Below, piece after piece: positions 15,506 through 24,956 of a stretch of 64,000 nt of DNA. The DNA lies in assembly GCF_004006395.2 (NCBI RefSeq), contig NZ_CP029758.2, forward strand, positions 4,464,001 through 4,528,000, in the 5' to 3' direction. Under the pieces are notes generated by a model, which saw nothing but the letters and a program-made list of their open reading frames with translations, made no database searches and was not told where the DNA came from. Both the position numbers and the translations under genes were made by a program. The stretch comes from Clostridium sp. AWRP (lineage in GTDB: Bacteria > Bacillota > Clostridia > Clostridiales > Clostridiaceae). The stretch's first letter is position 1. Each line of letters opens with the position of its first letter.

Positions 15506-16705
15506 ATGTTTTCCATAAAAAGCAAATTGGAACTTAACCTAAAATTATCAATGGACAAGGGATTATATAAAACTTACAGAGTTATAATAAAATGCACTTC
15601 CCTTACGGAAACTATAGAAAAGAAGGTAAAGCTGTACAACGGTAAAGTAATACGTTCAATTCCCATTATAAATTGCATATGTGCAACCTTAACTTCTCGT
15701 TCTATAAACAGAATAATAGAATTTCCTCAAGTACGTTACGTAATAAATGACTGCTGTGCTCTACTATGTGGTAATAATAGCATTCTTGCTTCAAATGGTG
15801 CAGTATTTGAGGATAACTACAAGCTCACAGGCAAAAATGTATGTATAGGGTTAATAGACTCTGGTTCTTATCCCCATCCAGATCTTTTGAATCCTAAAAA
15901 TAAAATAGCAAAATTTGTGGATTTAATAAACTCATACAAATACCCCTACGATGACAATGGACATGGTACTTTTATGAGTGGAATTATGTGCGGCAGTGGT
16001 ATTGAGTCCAAAGGGTTATACAAAGGTATTGCAGAAAACAGCAGTATTTACTCTATAAAAGCCTTTAATGCTCTTGGTAAAGGCTATGTATCCGATATAT
16101 TATTTTCACTTCAGCTATTATTGAATGAAAGCTCAGATGAAAAAATAAAAATAATTTGCCTTCCCTTTGAACTAGATATGGATAATCATTTTATACTATC
16201 CTTATTTGAAAAAATGTTTCAAATAGCTGTTAAATTAAACATAACAATTATAGTACCATCTGGTCACCGAGGTAACCTTCAAGGCAGCATAAAAGGCATT
16301 GCCATTTTAAACAATTGTATAACTGCTGCAGGCGTTGATACAACTTTTAAAGATATTAAACCCTATAAATACTCTTCCTGCGGTCCTATTAATAAAGTTC
16401 AGAAACCTGACCTGAGTGCTGCCTGCGTAAATATATGCTCTATAAATTCAAATACACAATATATACCCCAGCGAAATGGAGCGAAATTATATCCAAAACC
16501 GCTTGAAAATCCATATGTATATTATACTGGCACCTCCTGTTCCGCGGCCTATATAAGTGGTGTATGTGCCTTAATGTATGAAAATAACCCTGAGCTCACT
16601 TTCAATGATCTAAGTTCTCTTTTAAAAATATCCTGCAACCTGCTCAACATACCAAAGTGGTGTCAAGGTTCTGGTATGTTGGATTTAAATAAATTATTGC
16701 CTTAA
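15506..16705 (+). CDS. Subtilisin-like (S8) serine protease, no signal peptide
   Basis: 399 aa. The catalytic triad is complete: Asp in CIGLIDSG (about residue 120), His in DDNGHGTFMSG (about residue 153) and Ser in GTSCSAAYISG (about residue 349). Residues 1-100 look like an I9-type prodomain (RVIIKCTSL, VIRSIPIINCICATL). There is no N-terminal hydrophobic signal, so it is either cytoplasmic, like intracellular subtilisins, or acts within the forespore or mother cell. It is unusually rich in Cys. The ATG follows AAGGAGA. Monocistronic; substrate unknown. Confidence 0.85.
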   Translation: MFSIKSKLELNLKLSMDKGLYKTYRVIIKCTSLTETIEKKVKLYNGKVIRSIPIINCICATLTSRSINRIIEFPQVRYVINDCCALLCGNNSILASNGAVFEDNYKLTGKNVCIGLIDSGSYPHPDLLNPKNKIAKFVDLINSYKYPYDDNGHGTFMSGIMCGSGIESKGLYKGIAENSSIYSIKAFNALGKGYVSDILFSLQLLLNESSDEKIKIICLPFELDMDNHFILSLFEKMFQIAVKLNITIIVPSGHRGNLQGSIKGIAILNNCITAAGVDTTFKDIKPYKYSSCGPINKVQKPDLSAACVNICSINSNTQYIPQRNGAKLYPKPLENPYVYYTGTSCSAAYISGVCALMYENNPELTFNDLSSLLKISCNLLNIPKWCQGSGMLDLNKLLP

Positions 16706-16713
16706 ATAAAAAT

Positions 16714-16751
16714 AACTACAAATGAATAGTTTTATCTATTCTTTGTAGTTT
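16714..16751. terminator. Bidirectional terminator, subtilase / fatty-acid operon end
   Basis: ACTACAAATGAATAG pairs with CTATTCTTTGTAGT (one bulge) and is followed by TTT. It lies between convergent genes and so closes the fab/acc operon as well. Confidence 0.75.
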
Positions 16752-16777
16752 ATCATTTAACAAAATATAATTTAATT

Positions 16778-17725
16778 CTAATAACCCTTATTTATATCTA
16801 CTATGTTTACTAACTTATCTCCTGATGCATATCTTTTTAGATTATCATAAATCATATTAAATCTCCTAATATCCACTTGATCCGATACCCAAGAATTATG
16901 AGGCGTTATAGTTACATTTTCAAATTTCCAAAAAGGACTACTTTCATCTAAAGGCTCATTTTCTACTACATCTAAAGCAGCTCCTGCTATTTTCCCATTT
17001 TTTATATTTTTTATCAAAGCTTTTTCATCTAATATAGATCCTCTTGCAATGTTCACTATGTAAACTCCATTTTTCATACTTTTAAATAAATTTTCATTTA
17101 CTAAATGATTAGTTTTCTTAGTATAGGGAATAGACACTACTACTATATCAGATAACTTTAACATATCTTCTACATTTTCCAAAGAGAAACACTTATCAAA
17201 ATGTTCCACGTCACTGCCCTTTGTATTTAAGCCTAAAATTTTTACACCAAATGGTTTCAATCTACTTGCCGCTTCTTTAGCTATACTACCTGTACCTATA
17301 AATCCTACCGTTTTGCCCCACAACTCCAATATTCCCATATCCATTTTCCAGATCTTATTTTTTTGTTTTTCATAGAACTTCTGACTGTGTTTTAACATTT
17401 CTAATATCTTTAATACTATCCATTCTCCCATAGGTATACTATATCCACCTTTATTATTAGTCAAAATTATATTTTTCTTTCTAATATCATCCTTGGGAGC
17501 CTGATCTATTCCAACACTAAAAAGCTGTATCCATTTTAGCTTGTTCATTTTACCTATATCTAGAGTTTTAAAAGGATCATAGCATAACAAAACCTCTGCA
17601 TCCTTAAATTCATCCTTATAATACAAATTGTCATCTTCAACTACTTCTATGTCATATCCTAATCTTTGTATGCCATTGATACTTTTCTTACCAAAGTCAC
17701 GAGTACACAGTAATTTAATTCCCAT
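16778..17725 (-). CDS. D-2-hydroxyacid dehydrogenase (NAD-binding), phosphoglycerate-dehydrogenase-like
   Basis: 315 aa. Residues 95-290 hold the NAD domain: GKTVGFIGTGSIAKEAASRL (Rossmann GxGxxA), VNIARGSILDE (Arg of the active site), and DVVENEPLDESSPFW (Glu), then ITPHNSW (catalytic His). All three catalytic residues are present. The true start is the ATG at 17725, preceded by GGGGTGAG; the longer frame from 17749 adds eight residues. It follows accA by 24 bp and is the last gene of the fatty-acid operon, but the 2-oxoacid substrate is unknown and a link with lipid synthesis is not evident. Confidence 0.8.
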   Translation of the reverse strand: MGIKLLCTRDFGKKSINGIQRLGYDIEVVEDDNLYYKDEFKDAEVLLCYDPFKTLDIGKMNKLKWIQLFSVGIDQAPKDDIRKKNIILTNNKGGYSIPMGEWIVLKILEMLKHSQKFYEKQKNKIWKMDMGILELWGKTVGFIGTGSIAKEAASRLKPFGVKILGLNTKGSDVEHFDKCFSLENVEDMLKLSDIVVVSIPYTKKTNHLVNENLFKSMKNGVYIVNIARGSILDEKALIKNIKNGKIAGAALDVVENEPLDESSPFWKFENVTITPHNSWVSDQVDIRRFNMIYDNLKRYASGDKLVNIVDINKGY

Positions 17726-17749
17726 AAGACTCACCCCTATAAAATCCAC

Positions 17750-18595
17750 TTATTCCATAAACTTACCCATTTTTCTAAATTTATTGTACCTTTGCTCGAG
17801 TAATTCTTCTTTAGATCTTTTCCTAAGTATACCTATTTTTTCTATAAGTTCTTCTTTTATGGTGCAGGCCATTTTATCTACATCTTTTTGTGCCCCTCCT
17901 GCAGGTTCCTTTAATATTTTATCTATTATACCGTATTTTTTTAAATCTTGAGCTGTAATTTTCATAATCTCAGCTGCTTCCTTAGCTTTGGAAGCATCTT
18001 TCCATAGTATACCTGCAAAACCTTCCGGGGTTAAAATAGAATATATAGAATTCTCCAGCATCCAAACTGAATCCGCTACAGCGAAAGCAAGGGCGCCACC
18101 ACTTCCACCTTCTCCAACTATTATAGATATTATAGGTACTTTTAAATTAAACATCTCCATTAGATTTTTGGCTATTGCCTCTCCCTGTCCTCTTTCCTCT
18201 GCTTCCATGCCGCAAAAGGCTCCAGGTGTATCCACAAAACATATAATAGGCCTATCAAATTTATCTGCCTGTTTCATAAGTCTTAATCCTTTTCTATATC
18301 CATCAGGCTCTGGCATACCAAAATTTCTCTTTATATTTTCTTGTGTATTCCTACCTTTTTGCTGGGCCACAATGGTTACAGGTTCACCATTTAACAATCC
18401 AATACCTCCTACTACAGAAGGATCATCATTAAAATATCTATCTCCATGAAGCTCCATAAAAGAGTCAAATATTCTATTTATATAATCAAGTGAAGTTGGT
18501 CTTTCTATCATTCTAGCTAAAGTAACCCTATCCCACGCATTTTTACTCTCAAATTTTTTATTAAAAATTTTTTGAACCTTTTCTAATTTTTCCAT
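17750..18595 (-). CDS. accA: Acetyl-CoA carboxylase carboxyltransferase subunit alpha
   Basis: 281 aa. It forms the carboxyltransferase with AccD, moving the carboxyl group from biotin to acetyl-CoA to give malonyl-CoA. The crotonase-type core is seen in RPIICFVDTPGAFCGMEAEE and IIVGEGGSGGALAFAVAD. The long frame begins at 18613, but AAGGAAG sits seven bases before the ATG at 18595, giving MEKLEKVQ, so I use that. It follows accD by 27 bp, as in most Firmicute acc operons. Confidence 0.95.
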   Translation of the reverse strand: MEKLEKVQKIFNKKFESKNAWDRVTLARMIERPTSLDYINRIFDSFMELHGDRYFNDDPSVVGGIGLLNGEPVTIVAQQKGRNTQENIKRNFGMPEPDGYRKGLRLMKQADKFDRPIICFVDTPGAFCGMEAEERGQGEAIAKNLMEMFNLKVPIISIIVGEGGSGGALAFAVADSVWMLENSIYSILTPEGFAGILWKDASKAKEAAEIMKITAQDLKKYGIIDKILKEPAGGAQKDVDKMACTIKEELIEKIGILRKRSKEELLEQRYNKFRKMGKFME

Positions 18596-18622
18596 ATAAG
18601 AGCTTCCTTTCATTTAGAAAAT

Positions 18623-19498
18623 TTACCTATTCCTATTATGAATATACAATATCTTCTTCAAGGTATTCTTTAAATTTTCCCTTGAAACTATACTATCTAC
18701 AAATCCATGTTTTAATAGAAATTCTGCACTTTGAAATCCCTCAGGAAGTTTTTGCTTTATGGTCTGCTCTATTACTCTCTTCCCTGCAAATCCCACGAGC
18801 GCTCCAGGTTCCGCTAAAATTATATCACCAAGCATAGCAAAACTTGCTGTAACTCCACCAGTAGTAGGATCTGTAAGAACCGATATATATAAAAGTCCTG
18901 CGTCATTCAACCTATTTATAGCTCCGCTTATCTTTGCCATCTGCATTAACGAAAAAATACCTTCCTGCATTCTAGCACCTCCAGAAGCTGTAAAAATAAT
19001 CAAAGGTATTTTTAACTCAATAGCTTTTTCTACAGCTCTGGTAATTTTCTCTCCTACCACGGAACCCATGCTTCCCATCATAAAATTACTATCCATAACA
19101 CAAATTACTGCAGACTCTCCTCCTATGGTACCCTTTCCTGTAATTACAGCTTCTTTGAGATTAGTCTTTTTCTGCATATTGCTGATTTTATCTTCATATC
19201 CTTTAAATCCTATAGGATTAGTAGACGTCATGTTTTCATCAAATTGGCAAAAGCTATCTTTATCTGTTATAAGATCTATTCTTTCTTTAGCATTCATCCT
19301 AAAATGATGCTTGCAATACTGACATACTCTATTATTTTTTTCTAAATCCTGCTTATACAGTACCTTACCACATCCATCACATTTTACCCACATTCCATTT
19401 GGTATACTTGGCTTTGAATCTAAATCTTCATGGATATTATTTAAAGCCCTCTGACTAACTGTAATATATTTTGTTTTTTTAAAGAATTTATTTAACAA
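18623..19498 (-). CDS. accD: Acetyl-CoA carboxylase carboxyltransferase subunit beta
   Basis: 291 aa. An N-terminal four-cysteine zinc ribbon (CDGCGKVLY and CQYCKHHF, about residues 40-64) precedes the crotonase-fold carboxyltransferase core (ASGGARMQEGIFSLMQMAK, VLTDPTTGGVTASFAMLGD, EPGALVGFAGKRVIEQT). The start is TTG at 19498 with GAGGTGATAAAGC before it. The 101-bp gap from accC is the largest in the operon and carries small hairpins (TAGTAAA/TTTACTA, TTGAC/GTCAA), so an internal processing site is possible. Confidence 0.95.
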   Translation of the reverse strand: MLNKFFKKTKYITVSQRALNNIHEDLDSKPSIPNGMWVKCDGCGKVLYKQDLEKNNRVCQYCKHHFRMNAKERIDLITDKDSFCQFDENMTSTNPIGFKGYEDKISNMQKKTNLKEAVITGKGTIGGESAVICVMDSNFMMGSMGSVVGEKITRAVEKAIELKIPLIIFTASGGARMQEGIFSLMQMAKISGAINRLNDAGLLYISVLTDPTTGGVTASFAMLGDIILAEPGALVGFAGKRVIEQTIKQKLPEGFQSAEFLLKHGFVDSIVSRENLKNTLKKILYIHNRNR

Positions 19499-19599
19499 GC
19501 TTTATCACCTCTCTTATAAGATTGACCACCAAATCGTAAATAGTCAATTTATTTTATAGTAAAGCAATATAACTATTTTACTACAAATAAAGGAAGGAA

Positions 19600-20943
19600 T
19601 TAATACTTGAAATTATTTTCTATAAACTTTGTATCATAAGTTCCTTCTATAAATTCCTTACTATCTATGAGTTCAAATTGGAAGTCTATATTGGTACTAA
19701 CTCCTTCTATAATAAATTCTCCCAGAGCCCTTCTCATTCTACATATAGCTTCATCTCTATCTTTTCCATATACAATGAGCTTTGCTATCATAGAATCATA
19801 ATAGGGAGGAATATTATATCCCGAGTACACTGCACTATCTACTCTTACATTAAAACCTCCAGGTACATATAAGTCTTTTATCTTTCCTGGAGAAGGCATA
19901 AAACCTCTTTTTACATCTTCTGCATTTATTCTGCATTCTATAGAATGACCAGTTATTTTAACATCATCCTGAGAAAAATCCAACTTTTCTCCTGCTGCAA
20001 TTTTTATCTGTTCTTTTACAAGATCTATACCTGTTACCATTTCTGTTATAGCATGTTCTACTTGAATGCGAGTATTCATCTCCATGAAATAGTAATTATT
20101 ATTTTTGTCTAAAAGAAATTCTACAGTCCCAGCATTATTATAATGTACAGCCTTTGCTGCCCTTACAGCTGTTTCTCCCATGGATTTTCTAAGTTCTTCC
20201 GTAACTACCTTGCTAGGTGCTTCTTCCATTACTTTTTGATTTCTTCTCTGCATGGAGCAGTCTCTTTCTCCCAGATAAACTACATTTCCAAAATTATCTC
20301 CAAGTATCTGAATTTCTACATGCTTTGGCCTTTCTATAAACTTTTCCAAGTATATAGTATCATCTCCAAAAGCTGCACTAGCTTCAGCTTTAGCATTTTC
20401 ATAATTTTTTATAATCTCGGATTCATCATATACAACTCTTATGCCACGTCCACCACCGCCTGCAGAGGCTTTTATCATAACTGGATATCCTATTTTTCTT
20501 GCAGTTTCCAAAAGTTCTTCATTTGTTTTTATAGCACCATCTGACCCTGGAACGATAGGAACTCCTGCCTTTCCCATTATATCTCTGGCATTAGACTTAT
20601 TGCCCATACTGTCAATGCATTCTGGAGTAGGACCTATAAACGTAATATTACACTGTTCACATATACTTGCAAACTTACTGTTTTCAGATAAAAAACCAAA
20701 TCCAGGATGAATAGCTTGAGCTCCTGATAAAACTGTAGCACTTATTATATTTTGTACGTTTAAATAACTTTCTTTAGGAGATGCCGGTCCTATACATATG
20801 GCTTCATCTGCCATCTGAGTGTGAAGTGCATCCCTGTCTGCTTCTGAATACACTGCTACAGTTTCTATCCCCATTTCCCTGCAGGCTCTAATTATCCTAA
20901 CTGCTATTTCTCCTCTATTGGCAATCAAAATCTTATTAAACAC
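19600..20943 (-). CDS. accC: Biotin carboxylase
   Basis: 447 aa, full length. It carboxylates BCCP-biotin using ATP and bicarbonate. ATP-grasp features: KILIANRGEIAVRIIRACRE, glycine-rich KASAGGGGRGIRVV (about residue 160), EFIERPKHVEIQILGD, RDCSMQRRNQKVMEEAPS and MEMNTRIQVEHAITEM. The GTG at 20943 is preceded by AGGAG at a rather long distance (13 bases). It lies between fabZ and accD, the standard Firmicute order. Confidence 0.95.
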   Translation of the reverse strand: MFNKILIANRGEIAVRIIRACREMGIETVAVYSEADRDALHTQMADEAICIGPASPKESYLNVQNIISATVLSGAQAIHPGFGFLSENSKFASICEQCNITFIGPTPECIDSMGNKSNARDIMGKAGVPIVPGSDGAIKTNEELLETARKIGYPVMIKASAGGGGRGIRVVYDESEIIKNYENAKAEASAAFGDDTIYLEKFIERPKHVEIQILGDNFGNVVYLGERDCSMQRRNQKVMEEAPSKVVTEELRKSMGETAVRAAKAVHYNNAGTVEFLLDKNNNYYFMEMNTRIQVEHAITEMVTGIDLVKEQIKIAAGEKLDFSQDDVKITGHSIECRINAEDVKRGFMPSPGKIKDLYVPGGFNVRVDSAVYSGYNIPPYYDSMIAKLIVYGKDRDEAICRMRRALGEFIIEGVSTNIDFQFELIDSKEFIEGTYDTKFIENNFKY

Positions 20944-20967
20944 TTTTAAAATTCAACTCCTGACAAT

Positions 20968-21423
20968 CTAATTTTTGTCTCCTATCATAAACAACAATTC
21001 ACCTTCAGCAGCTTTTTTGCCTTCCACATATGCTACTGCCTTTCCAATTCCTGCAGGTCCTTTAATTTTTACAATCTCTGCTTCTAATTTAAGTGTATCT
21101 CCAGGCACTACCTTTCTTCTGAATTTTGCTTTATTTATCCCTCCAAAGAAAGCTATTTTGCCTTTAAATTCTTCTTTGCTTAAAATAGCTACAGCTCCAG
21201 CCTGAGCTAATGCTTCTATTATAAGTACTCCAGGCATTACAGGTTCTTCTGGAAAATGTCCCTGAAAAAAATATTCATTAGCAGTAACATTCTTATATGC
21301 TATAACTTTTTTACCTGACTCCATATAAGTTACCTTATCCAACAAAAGAAACGGATATCTATGAGGAATAATTTTTTTTATTTCATTTATTCCAAAGTTC
21401 ACATTAAATTCATCTTGTTCCAT
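20968..21423 (-). CDS. fabZ: 3-hydroxyacyl-ACP dehydratase FabZ
   Basis: 151 aa hot-dog fold. IKKIIPHRYPFLLLDKV is the FabZ signature with the catalytic His, and GHFPEEPVMPGVLIIEALAQ carries the second conserved segment with the Glu. It dehydrates 3-hydroxyacyl-ACP in each elongation cycle; no FabA-type isomerase is present in the operon. The ATG follows GGAGGAG. It is placed between accB and accC. Confidence 0.95.
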   Translation of the reverse strand: MEQDEFNVNFGINEIKKIIPHRYPFLLLDKVTYMESGKKVIAYKNVTANEYFFQGHFPEEPVMPGVLIIEALAQAGAVAILSKEEFKGKIAFFGGINKAKFRRKVVPGDTLKLEAEIVKIKGPAGIGKAVAYVEGKKAAEGELLFMIGDKN

Positions 21424-21445
21424 AAGTATTCTCCTCCCACAGCTA

Positions 21446-21973
21446 TTAAGCTTCAGTTTTTATTTTAAATAGTGGCTGACCATACTCTACCATCTGTTCA
21501 TTCTCAACTAAAATATCCACTACTTCTCCATCCACTTCGCTTTGAATCTCATTCATAAGTTTCATAGCTTCTATTATACACAGAGTATCTCCTTTTTTTA
21601 CTTTAGATCCTACATTTACGAAAACAGGTTTTTCAGGTCCTGATGAATTATAAAAAGTACCTACTATAGGTGACTTTACTTCTTTTATGTTATCATCTTC
21701 TATATTGTCATCTTCTATATTGTCATCTTTTTTTTCTTCAGATTTTTTAACCTTATCTATATTATCTTCTTTTACTTCAATTTTGTCACTTTGTTTTTCA
21801 AAAACAGGTTTTATATTTTCTCCATTTTCTTTTACTATGTTTACCTGTTTTATGTTTCCTTCTTCACCCTGCTTTTTCATAATTATAGATACGTTATCCC
21901 AATTAACTTCTAAATATCCAAGCTTTGAATTATCCATAGTTTTTATCATATTTTCAATTGCTTTAAAATCCAT
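21446..21973 (-). CDS. accB: Biotin carboxyl carrier protein AccB
   Basis: 175 aa. The C-terminal biotinyl domain has VKSPIVGTFY, VKKGDTLCIIEAMKLMNEI with the biotinylated Lys, and ends at EYGQPLFKI. The N-terminal helix (FKAIENMIKTMDNSKLGYLEV) is typical. The linker is acidic and includes DDNIEDDNIEDDN, encoded by a 15-bp tandem repeat. The start lies two bases after the fabF stop, indicating coupling. Confidence 0.93.
   Translation of the reverse strand: MDFKAIENMIKTMDNSKLGYLEVNWDNVSIIMKKQGEEGNIKQVNIVKENGENIKPVFEKQSDKIEVKEDNIDKVKKSEEKKDDNIEDDNIEDDNIKEVKSPIVGTFYNSSGPEKPVFVNVGSKVKKGDTLCIIEAMKLMNEIQSEVDGEVVDILVENEQMVEYGQPLFKIKTEA
21692..21731. repeat. 15-bp tandem repeat in the accB linker
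   Basis: The unit TCATCTTCTATATTG is repeated about 2.5 times and encodes the DNIED repeats of the BCCP linker. Slippage here would change the linker length by five residues without a frameshift. Confidence 0.6.
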
Positions 21974-21975
21974 AT

Positions 21976-23214
21976 TTACTCACTCCACTTTTTTAATAAA
22001 ATCACTGCATTATGTCCACCAAATCCTAAAGAATTAGACATAACATATTTAAGTTCAGCCTCTCTTGCCTTGTTTGGAACATAATCTAAGTCACATTCCT
22101 CATCCTGAACTTTATATCCTACTGTAGGAGGTATAATTCCTTCTTCTAAAGCCTTAACACTTATTATAGCCTCTATTGCTCCTGCAGCTCCAAGCAAATG
22201 TCCAGTCATTGATTTTGTAGAGCTTATAGGTATATTCTTAGCATAATCTCCAAAAGCTTTTTTAATTGCCTCTGTTTCAACTTTATCATTTATTTTTGTA
22301 CTTGTTCCATGAGCATTTATATAAGATACTTCTTCTTTTTCAATCCCAGCTTCTTCTATAGCAAGGCTCATAGCCCTTGCCGCACCTTCACCACCTGGTG
22401 CTGGTGATGTCATATGATATGCATCACATGTAAAACCATATCCAACTAATTCTGCATATATTTTAGCTCCTCTTTTTTTAGCATGCTCTAAAGACTCCAA
22501 TATCAATATGCCAGAACCTTCTCCCATTACAAATCCATCCCTTTCCTTATCAAAAGGAACAGATGCTCTTTTAGGATCTGTACTCTTAGTTAAAGTAGTT
22601 GCTGCAGCAAATCCAGCCATAGATAATGGTGTAATACATGCTTCGGTTCCACCTGCTATCATTACATCTGCCAGATTATTTTTAATCATTCTAAAAGCTT
22701 CACCTACACAATTTGTACCTGTAGCACAAGCTGTAACTATATTACTGCATGGTCCCTTAGCTCCAAATTTTATAGCTATATTTCCAGCAGCCATATTACT
22801 TATAATCATTGGTATAAATAAAGGAGTTATTCTGTTAGGTCCTTTTTCCTCTAACACAGAATGCTGTTTTTCTATAGTTCCTATTCCACCTATACCTGAG
22901 CCAATAACTACTCCAAATCTTTCTTTCTCTACACCCTCAATATCAAGTTTAGAATCTTCTACTGCTTCCATTGCTGAAACCATAGCAAACTGACAAAATC
23001 TATCAAATCTTTTTGATTCTTTTCTGTCTAAACGCTCATGTGGATCAAATCCTTTAACTTCTGCTGCAACTTTTGCTTTATAATTTTCTGCATCAAAAGC
23101 CTTAATAAAATCTATTCCACAAACTCCATTTTTTATATTATTCCAAAATGTATCGGTATCATTTCCTACTGGTGTAATTGCCCCGAGTCCTGTAATTACT
23201 ACTCTTTTTTTCAT
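21976..23214 (-). CDS. fabF: 3-oxoacyl-ACP synthase II FabF
   Basis: 412 aa. It elongates acyl-ACP with malonyl-ACP. Catalytic Cys in IVTACATGTNCVG (about residue 164), His in NAHGTSTKINDKVE (about 304) and His in STKSMTGHLLGAAG (about 341) make the C-H-H triad. Start motif RVVITGLGAITPVGND. It is preceded by fabG (25 bp) and runs into accB. Confidence 0.96.
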   Translation of the reverse strand: MKKRVVITGLGAITPVGNDTDTFWNNIKNGVCGIDFIKAFDAENYKAKVAAEVKGFDPHERLDRKESKRFDRFCQFAMVSAMEAVEDSKLDIEGVEKERFGVVIGSGIGGIGTIEKQHSVLEEKGPNRITPLFIPMIISNMAAGNIAIKFGAKGPCSNIVTACATGTNCVGEAFRMIKNNLADVMIAGGTEACITPLSMAGFAAATTLTKSTDPKRASVPFDKERDGFVMGEGSGILILESLEHAKKRGAKIYAELVGYGFTCDAYHMTSPAPGGEGAARAMSLAIEEAGIEKEEVSYINAHGTSTKINDKVETEAIKKAFGDYAKNIPISSTKSMTGHLLGAAGAIEAIISVKALEEGIIPPTVGYKVQDEECDLDYVPNKAREAELKYVMSNSLGFGGHNAVILLKKWSE

Positions 23215-23239
23215 ATCTTTTCACCAACCCTTAAAATTT

Positions 23240-23986
23240 TTACATTACCATTCCACCGTCTACGTTTATTACCTGACCTGTTACATAATCTGCACTAGAA
23301 GATGCTAAAAAAGCTACTACGTTTGCTACATTTTCAGCACTGCCAAATTTTTTTAGAGGTATATTATTTAATGTAGCATCTTTAACTTTATCTGAAAGAA
23401 CTTCTGTCATATCGGTTTTTATAAAACCAGGTGCTACAGCATTCACATTTATTCCTCTCGATGCTAATTCCCTGGCTGTAGACTTCGTAATGCCTATTAT
23501 TCCGGCTTTTGCTGCAGAATAGTTTACCTGACCAGCATTCCCTGTGACTCCTACTACTGAAGATATACTTATTATTTTACCACTTCTTTGTTTAACCATT
23601 ATAGGACTCACATGTCTTATACAATTAAAGGCTCCTTTTAAGTTTACCTCTATTACCTTATCAAAGTCTTCCTCTTTCATTCTAAGTATCAATCCATCTC
23701 TAGTTATCCCTGCATTATTTACAAGTACATCTATTCTACCAAAAGTATCTACTGCTTGCTTCATAATATTTTTTGCATCTTCAAATACACTTACATCACC
23801 CTGCACTGCGATAGCTTCAGAACCTCTTTTCTTAATTTCACCTATTACTTCTTCTACTGAATTTAAGCTACTTCTATAATTAACTACTATATTAAATCCG
23901 TCTTCTGCCAATTTAAGTGCAATGGCTCTTCCAATGCCTTTAGCTCCACCTGTAACTACTGCTACCTTTTTACTAACAATATCCAT
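23240..23986 (-). CDS. fabG: 3-oxoacyl-ACP reductase FabG
   Basis: 248 aa short-chain dehydrogenase. NADPH-binding TGGAKGIGRAIALKLAE, NNAGITRDGL, and the catalytic Ser-Tyr-Lys in ISISSVVG and NYSAAKAGIIGITK are all present; the C-terminus VTGQVINVDGGM is typical of FabG. The ATG at 23986 follows AGGAGA. Within the fab operon, between fabD and fabF. Confidence 0.96.
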   Translation of the reverse strand: MDIVSKKVAVVTGGAKGIGRAIALKLAEDGFNIVVNYRSSLNSVEEVIGEIKKRGSEAIAVQGDVSVFEDAKNIMKQAVDTFGRIDVLVNNAGITRDGLILRMKEEDFDKVIEVNLKGAFNCIRHVSPIMVKQRSGKIISISSVVGVTGNAGQVNYSAAKAGIIGITKSTARELASRGINVNAVAPGFIKTDMTEVLSDKVKDATLNNIPLKKFGSAENVANVVAFLASSSADYVTGQVINVDGGMVM

Positions 23987-23996
23987 TTTAATTCTC

Positions 23997-24935
23997 CTAT
24001 CTATTTTTTAATTCTTCCACAGTAGAATTTAATGATTTAATATCCTGAACATTCAATATAAGGGCTTTTCTGTCTATTTTTCTTACAAATCCACTCAAAA
24101 CTTTTCCAGGCCCTATTTCTACAAACGCATCTACCCCTGCTTCAAGCATAGTATTTATACTTTTTTCAAAGAGTACGGTGCTCATAACCTGCCTTCTCAA
24201 ATAAGGTTTTACCTTATCCAATTTTTCAATTACCTCCCCTGTAACATTTGTTACAACTGGAATGGAAAATTCCTTAAGAGATAATTTATTTAATTCTCCT
24301 TCTAACTTTTCTGCTGCTGGCTTCAACATAGAAGTATGAAAAGGTCCGCTAACTGAAAGTTCTATAGCTCTGCGAGCTCCTCGCTCTTTTGCTAGTTTAC
24401 AAGCAGCTTTTACTGCTTCTATTTCTCCTCCAATTACTACCTGACCAGGACAATTCATATTTGAAGTTTCCACTATACCAAAAGAAGAACTATCTGCGCA
24501 TATTTTTTCCACTTTTACATAATCTAATCCTAATATTGCAGCCATTGTTCCAATACCTTCAGGCACTGCCTCCTGCATATACTTTCCTCTCTTTTTAACT
24601 AGGGAGACTGTTTCTTTAAATCCCATAGCACCGCTGCATACAAGAGCTGAATATTCGCCAAGACTTAAACCTGCCGCTATATCTGGCTTAATTCCAAAGC
24701 CCTCCAATGCTCTTAAAGCTGCTATGCTTGTAGTCAAAATTGCAGGTTGGGTATTTTCAGTTTTGTTTAAATCTTCTTCTGGACCTTCAAAACACATATT
24801 ACTTATTGAAAAATTCAACACCTCATCCGCATCTTTAAACACATTTTTACATACATCTATATTTTCAAAAAGGTCTTTTCCCATACCTACGTACTGGGCT
24901 CCCTGTCCTGAAAATAAAAAAGCTATTTTACCCAT
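23997..24935 (-). CDS. fabD: Malonyl-CoA:ACP transacylase FabD
   Basis: 312 aa. FLFSGQGAQYVGMGKDL at the N-terminus, GLSLGEYSALV with the catalytic Ser (about residue 89), and SGPFHTSMLKPA with the His make up the active site. A TTG at 24947 opens the frame four codons earlier, but it lies in the ribosome-binding site GGAGGT itself, so the ATG at 24935 is the start. It loads malonyl groups onto ACP, whose gene is not in this operon. Confidence 0.95.
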   Translation of the reverse strand: MGKIAFLFSGQGAQYVGMGKDLFENIDVCKNVFKDADEVLNFSISNMCFEGPEEDLNKTENTQPAILTTSIAALRALEGFGIKPDIAAGLSLGEYSALVCSGAMGFKETVSLVKKRGKYMQEAVPEGIGTMAAILGLDYVKVEKICADSSSFGIVETSNMNCPGQVVIGGEIEAVKAACKLAKERGARRAIELSVSGPFHTSMLKPAAEKLEGELNKLSLKEFSIPVVTNVTGEVIEKLDKVKPYLRRQVMSTVLFEKSINTMLEAGVDAFVEIGPGKVLSGFVRKIDRKALILNVQDIKSLNSTVEELKNR

Positions 24936-24956
24936 ATGTACCTCCAAATATTATCT

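Noticed and set aside
18759..19307. Long plus-strand reading frame opposite accD
   Set aside because: It is the antisense frame of a clearly conserved gene, with no ribosome-binding site and no recognisable domain.
22508..22993. Long plus-strand reading frame opposite fabF
   Set aside because: Shadow of the fabF coding sequence; composition and lack of start signal agree.
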